The notes under the pieces are model-generated. The model did not search any database. It was given only the letters and a program-made list of their open reading frames with translations, and had not been told where the DNA came from. Shown here piece after piece: positions 44,899 to 53,713 of a stretch of DNA of 64,000 nucleotides; position 1 is the first letter of the stretch, and each line of letters starts with the position of its first letter. The stretch lies in assembly GCA_965225625.1 (NCBI GenBank), contig CBDDBH010000013.1:1-64000 (forward strand). The letters are read 5' to 3'. Source of the DNA: CBDDBH01 sp965225625. Lineage in GTDB: Bacteria; Pseudomonadota; Gammaproteobacteria; JADZEE01. The translations under genes were made by a program, and so were the position numbers.

Positions 44899-46083
44899 CT
44901 AATTTATAACCTCTATCGCAATCGCGGTAGCCTCGCCACCGCCAATGCAAAGGCTCGCGATTCCGCGTTTCAGGCCCTGGTCCTGAAGAGCCCGCAGCAG
45001 CGTCACGACAATGCGCGCTCCCGAAGTCCCAATGGGGTGTCCCAACGCACAGGCGCCCCCGCGGATGTTTACTTTTTCGTGGGGCAATTCCAAATCGTGC
45101 ATCGCCGCGAGGGTGACCACCGCGAAGGCTTCATTTATCTCGAATAGATCGACGTCGTCCTTGCTCCAGCTTAGTTTATCCAGCAGTTTATTGATGGCGC
45201 CAACCGGCGCCGTTGTAAACCATTCGGGCTCGTGTGCATGCGCGGTGTGCGCCAGAATCCTAGCCTGTGCGCCAACGCCACGCCGCTCGGCTTCAACCTC
45301 GGGCATCAACACCAAGGCAGCGGCACCATCGGAAATAGAACTGGAATTGGCCGCGGTAACGGTGCCGTCTTTCGCAAAGGCGGGGCGCAGGTCGGGGATC
45401 TTGTCAATTTTAGCGTTTCCGGGTTGTTCATCGGTGGCCACAACGCTGTCACCTTTGCGCGAGGTAATCGTCACCGGGGCAATTTCTTGTTCAAAATCGC
45501 CGTCAGCAATTGCTTTTTGTGCGCGCAGCAAAGATTCGACCGCGAATGCGTCCTGTTGCTCACGGCTGAATCCATAGCGGGACGCTGTGGCCTCTGCAAA
45601 ACTTCCCATCAACCGGCCGCGGTCATAGGCGTCCTCAAGTCCATCCAAAAACAGGTGATCGACCACCTCAGCGTGCCCCATGCGCAAGCCGGCACGGGCT
45701 TTGGGCAGCAAATAGGGTGCGTTTGTCATACTTTCCATGCCACCCGCGGCGATCACATCGGCAGTGCCGGCGAGAATGGCATCGTGACCCAACATAATCG
45801 CTTTCATACCGGATCCGCACATTTTATTCACGGTCGTCGCGCCAACGCTCTGCGGGATCCCCGCCCCCAGTGAGGCCTGCCGTGCCGGCGCCTGCCCCTG
45901 CCCTGCCGCTAGCACGCAGCCCATAATCGTCTCGCTGATGTCCTCTGCAGCGACCCCGGCGTCCGTCAGTGCCGCCTGGATAGCCACAGCACCCAACTCA
46001 GGCGCAGTCTTGGCTGCCAGAGCACCTTGGAATCCACCTTGCGCAGTGCGCGCAATACCGGCAATTACCACTGGTCCATTCAT
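44899..46083 (-). CDS. Acetyl-CoA C-acyltransferase (thiolase)
   Basis: Thiolase of 394 residues: nucleophile C89 in NKMCGSGMKAI, His in GGACALGHPIGTSGARI, and second Cys in LCIGGGEATA. NEAFA is present. The length and sequence fit the acetoacetyl-CoA type; it could finish leucine or fatty acid breakdown. It is convergent with liuD across a short AT-rich gap. An AAGG a few bases before the ATG serves as ribosome site. Confidence 0.93.
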   Translation of the reverse strand: MNGPVVIAGIARTAQGGFQGALAAKTAPELGAVAIQAALTDAGVAAEDISETIMGCVLAAGQGQAPARQASLGAGIPQSVGATTVNKMCGSGMKAIMLGHDAILAGTADVIAAGGMESMTNAPYLLPKARAGLRMGHAEVVDHLFLDGLEDAYDRGRLMGSFAEATASRYGFSREQQDAFAVESLLRAQKAIADGDFEQEIAPVTITSRKGDSVVATDEQPGNAKIDKIPDLRPAFAKDGTVTAANSSSISDGAAALVLMPEVEAERRGVGAQARILAHTAHAHEPEWFTTAPVGAINKLLDKLSWSKDDVDLFEINEAFAVVTLAAMHDLELPHEKVNIRGGACALGHPIGTSGARIVVTLLRALQDQGLKRGIASLCIGGGEATAIAIEVIN

Positions 46084-46170
46084 ATAATTTACCTTAACTA
46101 TAATGATTAATAAATTGAATTATATATATTTATAAAGCTACAAATGTTCTAAGCACGGATGTTGCAAAAT

Positions 46171-47364
46171 TTACCCAGCTTGCCGCAACGCACGCTCGAC
46201 GATATGACGACCGATCGGTAATGCGGCAGTCGCGGCCGGCGATGGTGCGTTGCACAAGTGTAGGCTATTTTCAGTCTCTATGAACAGGAAATCGTGCAGT
46301 AATTCCCCTTCCCTGCTGACCGCCTGCGCACGTACGCCGGAAGCATGAGGACGCAGATCATTGAGCGTGAGTTGCGGACAATATTGACGCACCTCTTGCA
46401 GGTATGCGTGTTGTGACCACGAGTTGCGTAGTTCCCGCATGCCTACTCGCAGGTTGCCTTTGAGCATTCGCCAGAAGCCGCCGAAAGCCGCCATTTCCAT
46501 CAGATCGCGGTAATCAATCGCAGTCTTGCTGTAACCCTCGCGAGCGAACGCCAGCACCGCGTTGGGCCCCACAGTGATTCCACCGTCGATGGTACGGGTT
46601 AAATGCACCCCCAGAAATGGTAGCCCAGGTTCCGGAATAGGATAGATCAAATGCTTGATCAGCCGGTTCAGCTCCGGCCGTAGCTGGAAGAACTCACCGC
46701 GAAACGGGATCAGCCGAAAGTCAGCTTTCGCGCCGGCTGCAAGCGCCATGCGATCGGCAAACAGCCCTGCGCAAGCAATCAGGCGACGGGCCCTAAGGGA
46801 GCCATGACTGACGTGTATTGTCACCCCGTCCGACGCCTCATCCACACGCAATACGCGGCAACCGAGTTTCACCTGGCCACCCAGTCCCTGAAACAATCGG
46901 GCCATCCGATGTGCAATTTCTGCGAAATTGACGATACCTGAACTCGGCACAAACAGCGCTTCGAGCCCCACAATGTTGGGTTCCCGCTGCTTTAGTTCGG
47001 TCTGATCAACACGTTCGATCTCGATTTGATTCGCCTGCGCCCGTTCGTACAACGCCTGCATGTGCTCGATTTGGATTTCATTGGTCGCCACCAGCAACTT
47101 GCCGGGTTCTTCGAACTTAATGCCGTGCTCGCGGCAGAATTCTTTGGTACTCCGATTTCCCGTTCGACAGAATTCAGCCTTTAAACTGCCCGGCTCGTAA
47201 TACACGCCCGCATGGATAACGCCACTGTTATGTTTGGATTGATGTTCGGCGAGAAGCGGCTCTTTTTCGATGAGCACAATATTGGCGTCCGGCAGCCGCT
47301 GTTTAAGTTGCCAGGCCACGGAGGCGCCGATAATGCCCCCGCCAATGATTGCAAAGTCATACAT
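46171..47364 (-). CDS. lhgO: L-2-hydroxyglutarate oxidase (LhgO-like)
   Basis: FAD-dependent oxidase of 397 residues of the DAO fold: FAD motif IIGGGIIGASVAWQL at 6-20, the signature HNSGVIHAGVYYEPGSLKA, and the substrate end SPAATAALPIGRHIV. The family oxidises L-2-hydroxyglutarate to 2-oxoglutarate with quinone as acceptor. The upstream part of the gap to the thiolase gene (46084-46170) is AT-rich. Confidence 0.88.
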   Translation of the reverse strand: MYDFAIIGGGIIGASVAWQLKQRLPDANIVLIEKEPLLAEHQSKHNSGVIHAGVYYEPGSLKAEFCRTGNRSTKEFCREHGIKFEEPGKLLVATNEIQIEHMQALYERAQANQIEIERVDQTELKQREPNIVGLEALFVPSSGIVNFAEIAHRMARLFQGLGGQVKLGCRVLRVDEASDGVTIHVSHGSLRARRLIACAGLFADRMALAAGAKADFRLIPFRGEFFQLRPELNRLIKHLIYPIPEPGLPFLGVHLTRTIDGGITVGPNAVLAFAREGYSKTAIDYRDLMEMAAFGGFWRMLKGNLRVGMRELRNSWSQHAYLQEVRQYCPQLTLNDLRPHASGVRAQAVSREGELLHDFLFIETENSLHLCNAPSPAATAALPIGRHIVERALRQAG

Positions 47365-47443
47365 ACACTAACGGTATCTGGTTTCACAATATCAACCAAC
47401 CTCTCCGGTGCATCGTATGTCGCCTTGGTGCAATATGCCCGCT

Positions 47444-47896
47444 ATGACAGAATTTCCCTTGGATAAGACCGAGAAACGCGAGAATTTTGCGTATTTCTAC
47501 CCGATTCAACTGCGCTGGAATGACCACGATGGTTTCGGCCATCTGAATAACGCTCGCTATCATGCGTTATTTGACAGTGCAATCATGCATTACCTGGTCA
47601 GCGATGAAGGTCTGGATCTGATGTCCGGCGCCCTACAGCCCTTTACCGTTGAAAACCTGCGCCGCTACCACCGTAGTGTCGCTCTACCGGACAAAATCGA
47701 ATGCGGTGTTCGAACGGCAAAGCTGGGTAATTCAAGCGCCCGCTATGAATTCGGCCTGTTTGTGGTCGGTGAAATCGATGCGGCAGCCACGGGATATATG
47801 GTTGACGTATACGTTGACCGGGCTACTCAAAAGCCTGTACGCATCCCGGATGAGATCCGGATCAGCCTGCAGCGATTGGTCGTCGAGAACCTCTGA
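47444..47896 (+). CDS. Acyl-CoA thioesterase, 4HBT/hot-dog family
   Basis: Protein of 150 residues from ATG 47444. The hot-dog motif IQLRWNDHDGFGHLNNARYHALFDSA, shown by the key residues W-N-D-x-D-x-x-G-H-L-N-N, holds the catalytic Asp. The strand pattern that follows is normal. It is divergent from lhgO. Substrate unknown, probably a short or medium acyl-CoA. Confidence 0.85.
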   Translation: MTEFPLDKTEKRENFAYFYPIQLRWNDHDGFGHLNNARYHALFDSAIMHYLVSDEGLDLMSGALQPFTVENLRRYHRSVALPDKIECGVRTAKLGNSSARYEFGLFVVGEIDAAATGYMVDVYVDRATQKPVRIPDEIRISLQRLVVENL

Positions 47897-47945
47897 CTCG
47901 CGATCACCGCAGTCACCCGTGGTTTAGCCCGCCTATTTCACGAAG

Positions 47946-48000
47946 GGCAGACAAACGCTCCTGCATGGTCTGCATTTCCGCCATCCCTGGCGGTCACGCC
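47946..48000 (+). repeat. Dispersed palindromic repeat, family 1, copy B (partial)
   Basis: Partial copy: GGCAGAC-AAACGCTCCTGC-ATGGTCTGC followed by ATTTCCGCCATCCCTGGCGG, matching the core and right part of the copies at 36150 and 55292. It directly precedes a copy of repeat family 2. The surrounding gap, 47897-48211, has no other gene. Confidence 0.65.
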
Positions 48001-48057
48001 ACGCGATGCGAGTGAAACCCGGGCGGTGTAAAGGTTCCGTGTCAATGACGGCAAAGG

Positions 48058-48217
48058 ACAGTTTGTACCGCATCGCGCGGCTATCCTGGTGCTCGCGGGT
48101 CCGCGCACGCCTGAGCTTGCGCTTCACGCCATCCATAGCTACGGCTATGCTTGGCGCTCCAGCCGCACGCGTCCTGCGCGAGCATCCAGGATCCTTCATG
48201 AAATATGCGGGTTAGGC
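48058..48217 (+). repeat. Dispersed repeat, family 2, copy 2
   Basis: Homologue of the element at 36924-37094 in the opposite orientation relative to the window. It is open in the frame ending IATAMLGAPAARVLREHPG then SFMKYAG, like the other copy. The right end overlaps the last codons of the oxygenase gene. Whether the small frame is translated is unknown; the DNA itself is the repeated unit. Confidence 0.75.
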
Positions 48218-49462
48218 CAGAATTCCCACCGGATCGCGCCCTTCTACATAGGCCGTGACCGCCGCATACTGGTGCAGGCAAGCTACTTCCTCGTCCTGAA
48301 ATTTAAAATCAGTGAGCGCACCCGATTTCAACCCCGCCTGTATGTGCTCATGCACGCTGGCGTCTTCGATCAGGGTATCGCGCAGGACAATACGGCCGTA
48401 TTCATTAGCGAACATTTGTCCGGCCGATTGTGGGCGCGGGTAATACATTCGAATATCCCAAATCGTACGATCCGCCGCCAACGGCCAGAGGTTATAGGTG
48501 AAATAAGTCCCATAAAGCGTGGCAATGACGAAATTGGGAAATATGACGGTGAAATCAAAAATCCCGTGCATGACATCTGCTTCGGCCCCCGCTGCCTCGG
48601 AAATACCCGCGAACGCATCCGCCGCGCCGGTGCCATATTGGGCGGACAACCCAGCCGTCGGATTCGGTTCAAAATGCGGATTAGCAGGCGTACTGATGCG
48701 CCGGTGGGGTCCGTAGGCTTCAAAACTGTGCGACCGATATATGCCCCCATTCAATTTCGCGACTGACGGCGCTAACGATATCTTATGAAGGGTCGGGACG
48801 TGATATCCCTCCTGCTGCGCATCCAGCAGCACCTTCCAATTGACAGCGATCTCTGGACGGTAAGGATAAGCAACCGTCATCTTTTCGAACGGATAACGCC
48901 CAAGCGCGCGCCCCGCATCGCCCAGATACTCATCCAGCGACTGTTCTGGCTGGTCCTGGAGGTTAATGAAAATAAATCCCCGCCATACGTCTGTGGTGAC
49001 TTCCTTGAGTCCGCGGTTATTTTTGTTTAATTCGAAAAAATTGTCTTCGTCGGGAACACCGACGAGTCTGCCTTTCGTGTCGTAGCTCCAACCGTGAAAT
49101 TTGCAGGTGAACGTGCTCCGACGCCGTCCAGAGGATTGCCACACGACGTGGTTACCGCGATGCTGGCAAACGTTGTGGAATGAACGAACAACGTCGTCGT
49201 TGCCGCGCACGATTAACAATGACGTGTGGCAAACCGCGAGATCCTGCAGGAAATAGTCACCGGCCTCAGGGATGTCGTCGATCCGACCAACATTGAGCCA
49301 GCAGCGCTTGAAAATCGCCTCACGCTCGCGTTCGAAATATTCGCTCGAGGCATAAGGTTCCACCGGAACCGGATCCGTCGCTAAGCCGGGTACGCCTGCT
49401 GTCCAAACTGTTTTCTCCGCTTTACGATTAACGCTCGTCAGTGACTCAGCTTTCGCGCTCAT
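48212..49462 (-). CDS. Rieske-type ring-hydroxylating oxygenase alpha subunit
   Basis: Protein of 416 residues from ATG 49462, with GGAG nine bases upstream. The Rieske cluster ligands are C99, H101, C120 and H123 (CQHRGNH, CKFHGW). The catalytic domain follows with the mononuclear iron helix ending DAQQEGYHVPTLH. Relatives hydroxylate aromatics, amines or carnitine-like compounds. No beta subunit, ferredoxin or reductase gene lies beside it, so electrons must come from elsewhere. Confidence 0.87.
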   Translation of the reverse strand: MSAKAESLTSVNRKAEKTVWTAGVPGLATDPVPVEPYASSEYFEREREAIFKRCWLNVGRIDDIPEAGDYFLQDLAVCHTSLLIVRGNDDVVRSFHNVCQHRGNHVVWQSSGRRRSTFTCKFHGWSYDTKGRLVGVPDEDNFFELNKNNRGLKEVTTDVWRGFIFINLQDQPEQSLDEYLGDAGRALGRYPFEKMTVAYPYRPEIAVNWKVLLDAQQEGYHVPTLHKISLAPSVAKLNGGIYRSHSFEAYGPHRRISTPANPHFEPNPTAGLSAQYGTGAADAFAGISEAAGAEADVMHGIFDFTVIFPNFVIATLYGTYFTYNLWPLAADRTIWDIRMYYPRPQSAGQMFANEYGRIVLRDTLIEDASVHEHIQAGLKSGALTDFKFQDEEVACLHQYAAVTAYVEGRDPVGILA

Positions 49463-49468
49463 CAATTA

Positions 49469-49804
49469 TTACTCCACAGTGTTGGGCGAGGGGATAAAAC
49501 GCTCAGGGGGGAAGCCGTCAATGACGTCCGGTTGTTTGAACAGCTCCACTGCGTTGGCCACCTCGGCCAATGACAGCGCTAAATACAACAAACGTTGCTC
49601 TGCTGCCGGCATATCGTCGAGTGGAAAGCCATTGAGATGGTCGATAACCTGCTCCATGCGCGGGAAAATCGCGTCATAGAAGGCTTGAATATCTGCCATC
49701 TTGGCCCGATTACGGTGTTGGTTACGGGCGTACTCGGTTGGCAAAGCCCACTGCAGATGGGCTTCGAGCGGTTCGAATTGTGCGGGTAATTGAGCTTCAG
49801 TCAT
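49469..49804 (-). CDS. Unknown small protein upstream of the Rieske oxygenase
   Basis: Protein of 111 residues, soluble and mostly helical, rich in Glu, Ala and Leu, with no motif recognised. The start is ATG at 49804. It ends seven bases before the oxygenase ATG, so the two are almost certainly cotranscribed and may be partners. It is too short and of the wrong type for an oxygenase beta subunit or a ferredoxin. Confidence 0.7.
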   Translation of the reverse strand: MTEAQLPAQFEPLEAHLQWALPTEYARNQHRNRAKMADIQAFYDAIFPRMEQVIDHLNGFPLDDMPAAEQRLLYLALSLAEVANAVELFKQPDVIDGFPPERFIPSPNTVE

Positions 49805-49928
49805 TGTGGTCTCCGAACGACCGCCCAGCAGGTGCGCGTCGAATTTTGTTCAGATGCCAGTTTAACTGTCATTATTCCCGAATTACTAATAACCCGATAG
49901 TAGCAACATGTAATAGAATTTCGACCCC

Positions 49929-50762
49929 ATGGAATATCGCACAATAAAAGCAACAAAAATGCCTGCACTGGGCTTTGGTACCTGGGATCTATCGGGTGCC
50001 ACGTGCACGGAAATGGTTCGTTACGCGCTAGAGATCGGCTATCGCCACATCGATGCGGCGCGGATGTATGGTAACGAAACTGAGGTGGGACGCGGAATCG
50101 CCACGTCTGGCGTGGAGCGCGCAGATATTTTCTTGACAACCAAGGTCTGGAACGACCGGCTCGCGCGCGACGACGTGAAGCGTTCGCTGGAAGAGAGTCT
50201 GCAGGCGCTAAATACTGACTATGTCGATTTATTCTTAATCCATTGGCCCAACCGTACGACGCCACTGGCAGAGACCCTCGACGCAATGAGCGCATTGCAG
50301 CTCTCCGGACAAACCCGACATATCGGCGTCAGTAACTTTCCCGTGAAACTCATGCGCGAGGCAATCGAAGAGTGCGGCGCGGATATCGTTTGCAACCAGG
50401 TGGAATATCACCCGCGCCTGTCGCAACGTCCGGTTCTCGATTATGCACGCAGTAAAGACGTCGTTGTCACGGCTTACAGCCCGCTGGCACAAGGCAAACA
50501 TCTGGATGCAGATAGACCGGTATTGACGCCCATTGCGCGCCGGCATAACAAGACTTTGCAGCAGGTCATGCTCCGCTGGCTGATGCAACAGGATAGCGTA
50601 GCGGCGGTACCCAAGACTTCCAACAAAGCACATTGCCTGGCGAACTTTGAGATATTTGATTTCGAGCTCACCGCAGATGAGATGCGCCAACTCGATGCAC
50701 TGGCGGATCCGGCGGGGCGAGTGATCGAGATAGACAATCCGCCTGATTGGGATATCGGCTGA
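49929..50762 (+). CDS. Aldo/keto reductase
   Basis: NADPH-dependent reductase of 277 residues with the complete catalytic set: D42 and Y47 (RHIDAARMYGNE), K72 (LTTKVW) and H105 (LIHWP), plus the GVSNFPVKLM and VPKTSNKAH segments. Similar to the DkgA/DkgB type, which reduces aldehydes and keto-acids. It is divergent from the oxygenase pair; the next gene starts 12 bases after its stop. Confidence 0.9.
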   Translation: MEYRTIKATKMPALGFGTWDLSGATCTEMVRYALEIGYRHIDAARMYGNETEVGRGIATSGVERADIFLTTKVWNDRLARDDVKRSLEESLQALNTDYVDLFLIHWPNRTTPLAETLDAMSALQLSGQTRHIGVSNFPVKLMREAIEECGADIVCNQVEYHPRLSQRPVLDYARSKDVVVTAYSPLAQGKHLDADRPVLTPIARRHNKTLQQVMLRWLMQQDSVAAVPKTSNKAHCLANFEIFDFELTADEMRQLDALADPAGRVIEIDNPPDWDIG

Positions 50763-50774
50763 TTGGGACAGCGC

Positions 50775-51932
50775 GTGGGCCCGCTGCACGGAGTTCGGGT
50801 TGTCGAGTTCGCGGGTATCGGACCGGCTCCATTCGCGGCGATGATGCTTGCCGACATGGGCGCAGAGATCGTGCGCATCGATCGAAAGACACCGCTCAAG
50901 GATTACGCCGACCAAAAATGGGATGTTTACAACCCAGGTCGACATGGTGTGCTCAATCGTGGCCGCCGCTCGCTGGCCCTGGACCTCAAACAAGCCGAAG
51001 GCGCCGCGACCGCTCTGCGTTTGCTGCAAAACGCTGACGGTCTGATTGAGGGGTTTCGCCCCGGCGTAATGGAACGCCTGGGTCTCGGACCCGATATCTG
51101 CCTGCAGCGTAATCCAAAACTCATCTACGGTCGCATGACCGGATGGGGGCAGACCGGACCGCTTGCACATACTGCCGGGCACGACATCAACTACATTGCC
51201 TTGTCGGGCGCTTTGCATGGAATCGGCCCACCCGAAAACCCACCGGTACCGCCGCTTAATCTGGTTGGCGATTTTGGCGGCGGCGGCATGGTGCTGGCCT
51301 ACGGCATAGTCTGCGCGCTGCTCGAAACGCGGCAATCCGGTCAAGGCCAGGTTATCGATGCGGCCATGAGCGATGGCGCTGCAGCGTTAATGTCGATGGC
51401 CTACGGAATGCAATCCTTGGGCGCATGGCACGAGCGCGGTCAAAATCGCATTGACGGCGGTGCTCACTTCTATACCAGCTATGAATGCGCGGATGGTAAG
51501 TACCTTGCAGTCGGCGCGAACGAAGCCAAGTTTTACGACATTTTGTTAGCCAAGTGCGGCTTAAGCGATCCAGATTTTCAGCATCGGCGCATGGACTCTG
51601 AACGCTGGCCGGAAATGAAACAGGCACTGGCCGCGGTATTCCAAACGAAATCGCGCGACGCGTGGTGCGAGTTGCTGGAAGGCTCGGATGCGTGCGTTTC
51701 GCCAGTATTGGATATGGATGAGGCGCCGCAGCATCCGCATAATCGCGCCCGTGGCACCTTTATCGATATAGAAGGTGTCACCCAGCCGGCGCCGACGCCG
51801 CGCTTCAGTCGCACTCAAAGCGAAACACCCAGCCCACCTCCGCACGCAGGCGAACACTCGGCAGCGGTCCTGGGTGACTGGGGATTTAACACTGAGGAAA
51901 TCGAGCATTTGCGCTCGATGAATGTGATCTAA
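50775..51932 (+). CDS. CaiB/BaiF family protein, alpha-methylacyl-CoA racemase-like
   Basis: Protein of 385 residues. The N-terminus VGPLHGVRVVEFAGIGPAPF and the MLADMGAEIVRIDRK segment are close to alpha-methylacyl-CoA racemases; GRMTGWGQTGPLAHTAGHDINY is the family signature. GTG at 50775 has GGGA a few bases upstream; a TTG at 50763 is an alternative. Racemases of this type let beta-oxidation handle (2R)-methyl branched acyl-CoAs, as from isoprenoids or sterol side chains. Confidence 0.88.
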   Translation: MGPLHGVRVVEFAGIGPAPFAAMMLADMGAEIVRIDRKTPLKDYADQKWDVYNPGRHGVLNRGRRSLALDLKQAEGAATALRLLQNADGLIEGFRPGVMERLGLGPDICLQRNPKLIYGRMTGWGQTGPLAHTAGHDINYIALSGALHGIGPPENPPVPPLNLVGDFGGGGMVLAYGIVCALLETRQSGQGQVIDAAMSDGAAALMSMAYGMQSLGAWHERGQNRIDGGAHFYTSYECADGKYLAVGANEAKFYDILLAKCGLSDPDFQHRRMDSERWPEMKQALAAVFQTKSRDAWCELLEGSDACVSPVLDMDEAPQHPHNRARGTFIDIEGVTQPAPTPRFSRTQSETPSPPPHAGEHSAAVLGDWGFNTEEIEHLRSMNVI

Positions 51933-51937
51933 TGACA

Positions 51938-52075
51938 CTCTCACCCGACCGCCATGGATCGCGGAAATGCAGACAACGCACGAGTCCAGGGATGGACGAG
52001 GTAGAGCGAAGCAGGAGCCAAGAGCCGAGGAGCGGCTGTCTGCCAACCCCTCTCCCGCAAGGAGCGAGGGGCTAA
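51938..52075 (-). repeat. Dispersed palindromic repeat, family 1, copy C
   Basis: Copy in reverse orientation: on the minus strand it begins with AGCCCCTCGCTCCTTGCGGG, continues with GGGGTTGGCAGAC and CTCCTCGGCTC, and ends with GTCTGCATTTCCGCGATCC and GGCGGTCGGGTGA. It fills the 200-base gap between the racemase-like and synthetase genes. Confidence 0.7.
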
Positions 52076-52132
52076 GCCATTGCGCAGACTGCACGCGAAG
52101 TTCGCGCACCGCTTTTATCTGCGGTCGCCATT

Positions 52133-53680
52133 ATGACGTCGGATCCTTCCGCTCCCGATTGGGTAATGGCAAACATGATTCGCGCACATGCGCGTTCGCG
52201 CGGCGATGCGATTGCCTGCATTTTTGAGGATAAAAGCTACAGCTATACCGACCTTGACGATCACTCAAATCAAGTTGCAAACGCGTTCATCGCGGCAGGA
52301 ACCCAAACCAATAGCCGCATTGCGATACTCGATTTCAATTCTTACAGATTCGCCCAGACCTTATATGGGGCACTCAAGGCACGCGCCACCATCGTCACGG
52401 TTAACGCGCGTCTGGCCGCGCCGGAAGTGAATTTCATTATCAATGACTCAGGCGCGGAGATACTGCTGGTGGGGCGTGAACACTACGAACTTGTGGAATC
52501 AATCGAGCAGGAACTCGCATCAATCAAACACATTTTTGCACTACATGGAGAACATCCCCGCTGGCCCGCGTTCGATGACGTGACGGCTGCACAGAGCAGT
52601 CGGGATCCGGCGCTGGCAGCCAGGCCAAGCGACGATACGATGCAACTCTATACCAGCGGCACTACAGGACATCCTAAAGGTGTTTGCCACACAAATGCGC
52701 ACTACGCCGCGACGCTGCAGTCGTGTCGTGGCACCGGCTGGGGCGACTATGCCGACACCGCCGTCGCCTTGGTCTGCATGCCTATGTTTCATGTCGCCGG
52801 CTACAACATCTTCAACCTTGCCATCGCTGGCGGGGCCACGGCCATGATCATGAAGTTGCCAGACCCCGCGCAGATCCTCGACGCCATACCGCGTCATGGC
52901 ATAACAGATACGCTGTTGGTGCCGGCCGTTATTGACAGCCTCATATCGCATCGGGCCGCTGCAAGCACCGACTTTACTTCGTTACAAACTGTGGTCTATG
53001 GCGCAGCGCCCATGGCCGAGGATATTCTGGCTCGCGCGACCGGGCGCCTGGGATGTGGTTTCGTACATGTCTACGGCCTCACTGAAAGTCTGGGGCTCGG
53101 TACCTACCTGCCACCGGATATGCATCACGGCAAACTTGGCAAATTGCGTTCGGTAGGCAAGCCGTATCCTGGCATAGAGTTACGGGTGGTAAACACGCAG
53201 GGCCTGGATTGTGAGGCCGACGAGGTCGGCGAAATCATCCTCAAATGCGCGTCGGTGATGCGCTGCTATTGGCAGCGCCCCGATGCAACTGCACAGACCG
53301 TTCGTGATGGCTGGCTATACACCGGTGATGCCGGCTATCTCGACACTGATGGCTACGTTTTTCTGCACGACCGTATCAAAGACATGATCATATGCGGCGG
53401 AGAAAACGTATACCCCGCTGAAGTTGAGAACGTACTGTTTGGACATCCTTGCGTGGCGGACGTGGCGGTTATCGGCGTTCCGGATCAACGCTGGGGCGAA
53501 GCCGTCAAAGCCATTATCGTTCTGGCGGCGGGTACGACTCTGGACGAACAACAACTCACAAAATATGTGCGGCAACACATCGCTGGTTTCAAGACACCCA
53601 AATCATTTGCCGTTGTCGACGAACTACCGCGCAATGCCAGCGGTAAAGTACTGAGGCGCCGACTCAGAGAGCAGTTCTAA
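52133..53680 (+). CDS. Acyl-CoA synthetase, AMP-forming
   Basis: ANL-superfamily ligase of 515 residues. The phosphate loop LYTSGTTGHPKGV, the VYGLTES aromatic motif, the TGDAGYLDTDGYVFLHDR hinge region and the terminal lysine in NASGKVLRR are all present. It activates an unknown carboxylic acid to its CoA ester via an acyl-adenylate. Neighbours (racemase, FadB fusion) suggest a branched or long acyl substrate. Confidence 0.9.
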   Translation: MTSDPSAPDWVMANMIRAHARSRGDAIACIFEDKSYSYTDLDDHSNQVANAFIAAGTQTNSRIAILDFNSYRFAQTLYGALKARATIVTVNARLAAPEVNFIINDSGAEILLVGREHYELVESIEQELASIKHIFALHGEHPRWPAFDDVTAAQSSRDPALAARPSDDTMQLYTSGTTGHPKGVCHTNAHYAATLQSCRGTGWGDYADTAVALVCMPMFHVAGYNIFNLAIAGGATAMIMKLPDPAQILDAIPRHGITDTLLVPAVIDSLISHRAAASTDFTSLQTVVYGAAPMAEDILARATGRLGCGFVHVYGLTESLGLGTYLPPDMHHGKLGKLRSVGKPYPGIELRVVNTQGLDCEADEVGEIILKCASVMRCYWQRPDATAQTVRDGWLYTGDAGYLDTDGYVFLHDRIKDMIICGGENVYPAEVENVLFGHPCVADVAVIGVPDQRWGEAVKAIIVLAAGTTLDEQQLTKYVRQHIAGFKTPKSFAVVDELPRNASGKVLRRRLREQF

Positions 53681-53713
53681 CTCACTGGCGCTCAAGCCAA
53701 CGGATGCCCTGCC

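Noticed and set aside
49929..51344. 369-codon minus-strand frame opposite the aldo/keto reductase and racemase genes
   Set aside because: Both plus-strand genes have full catalytic motifs, whereas the antisense frame has none and merely reflects codon bias.
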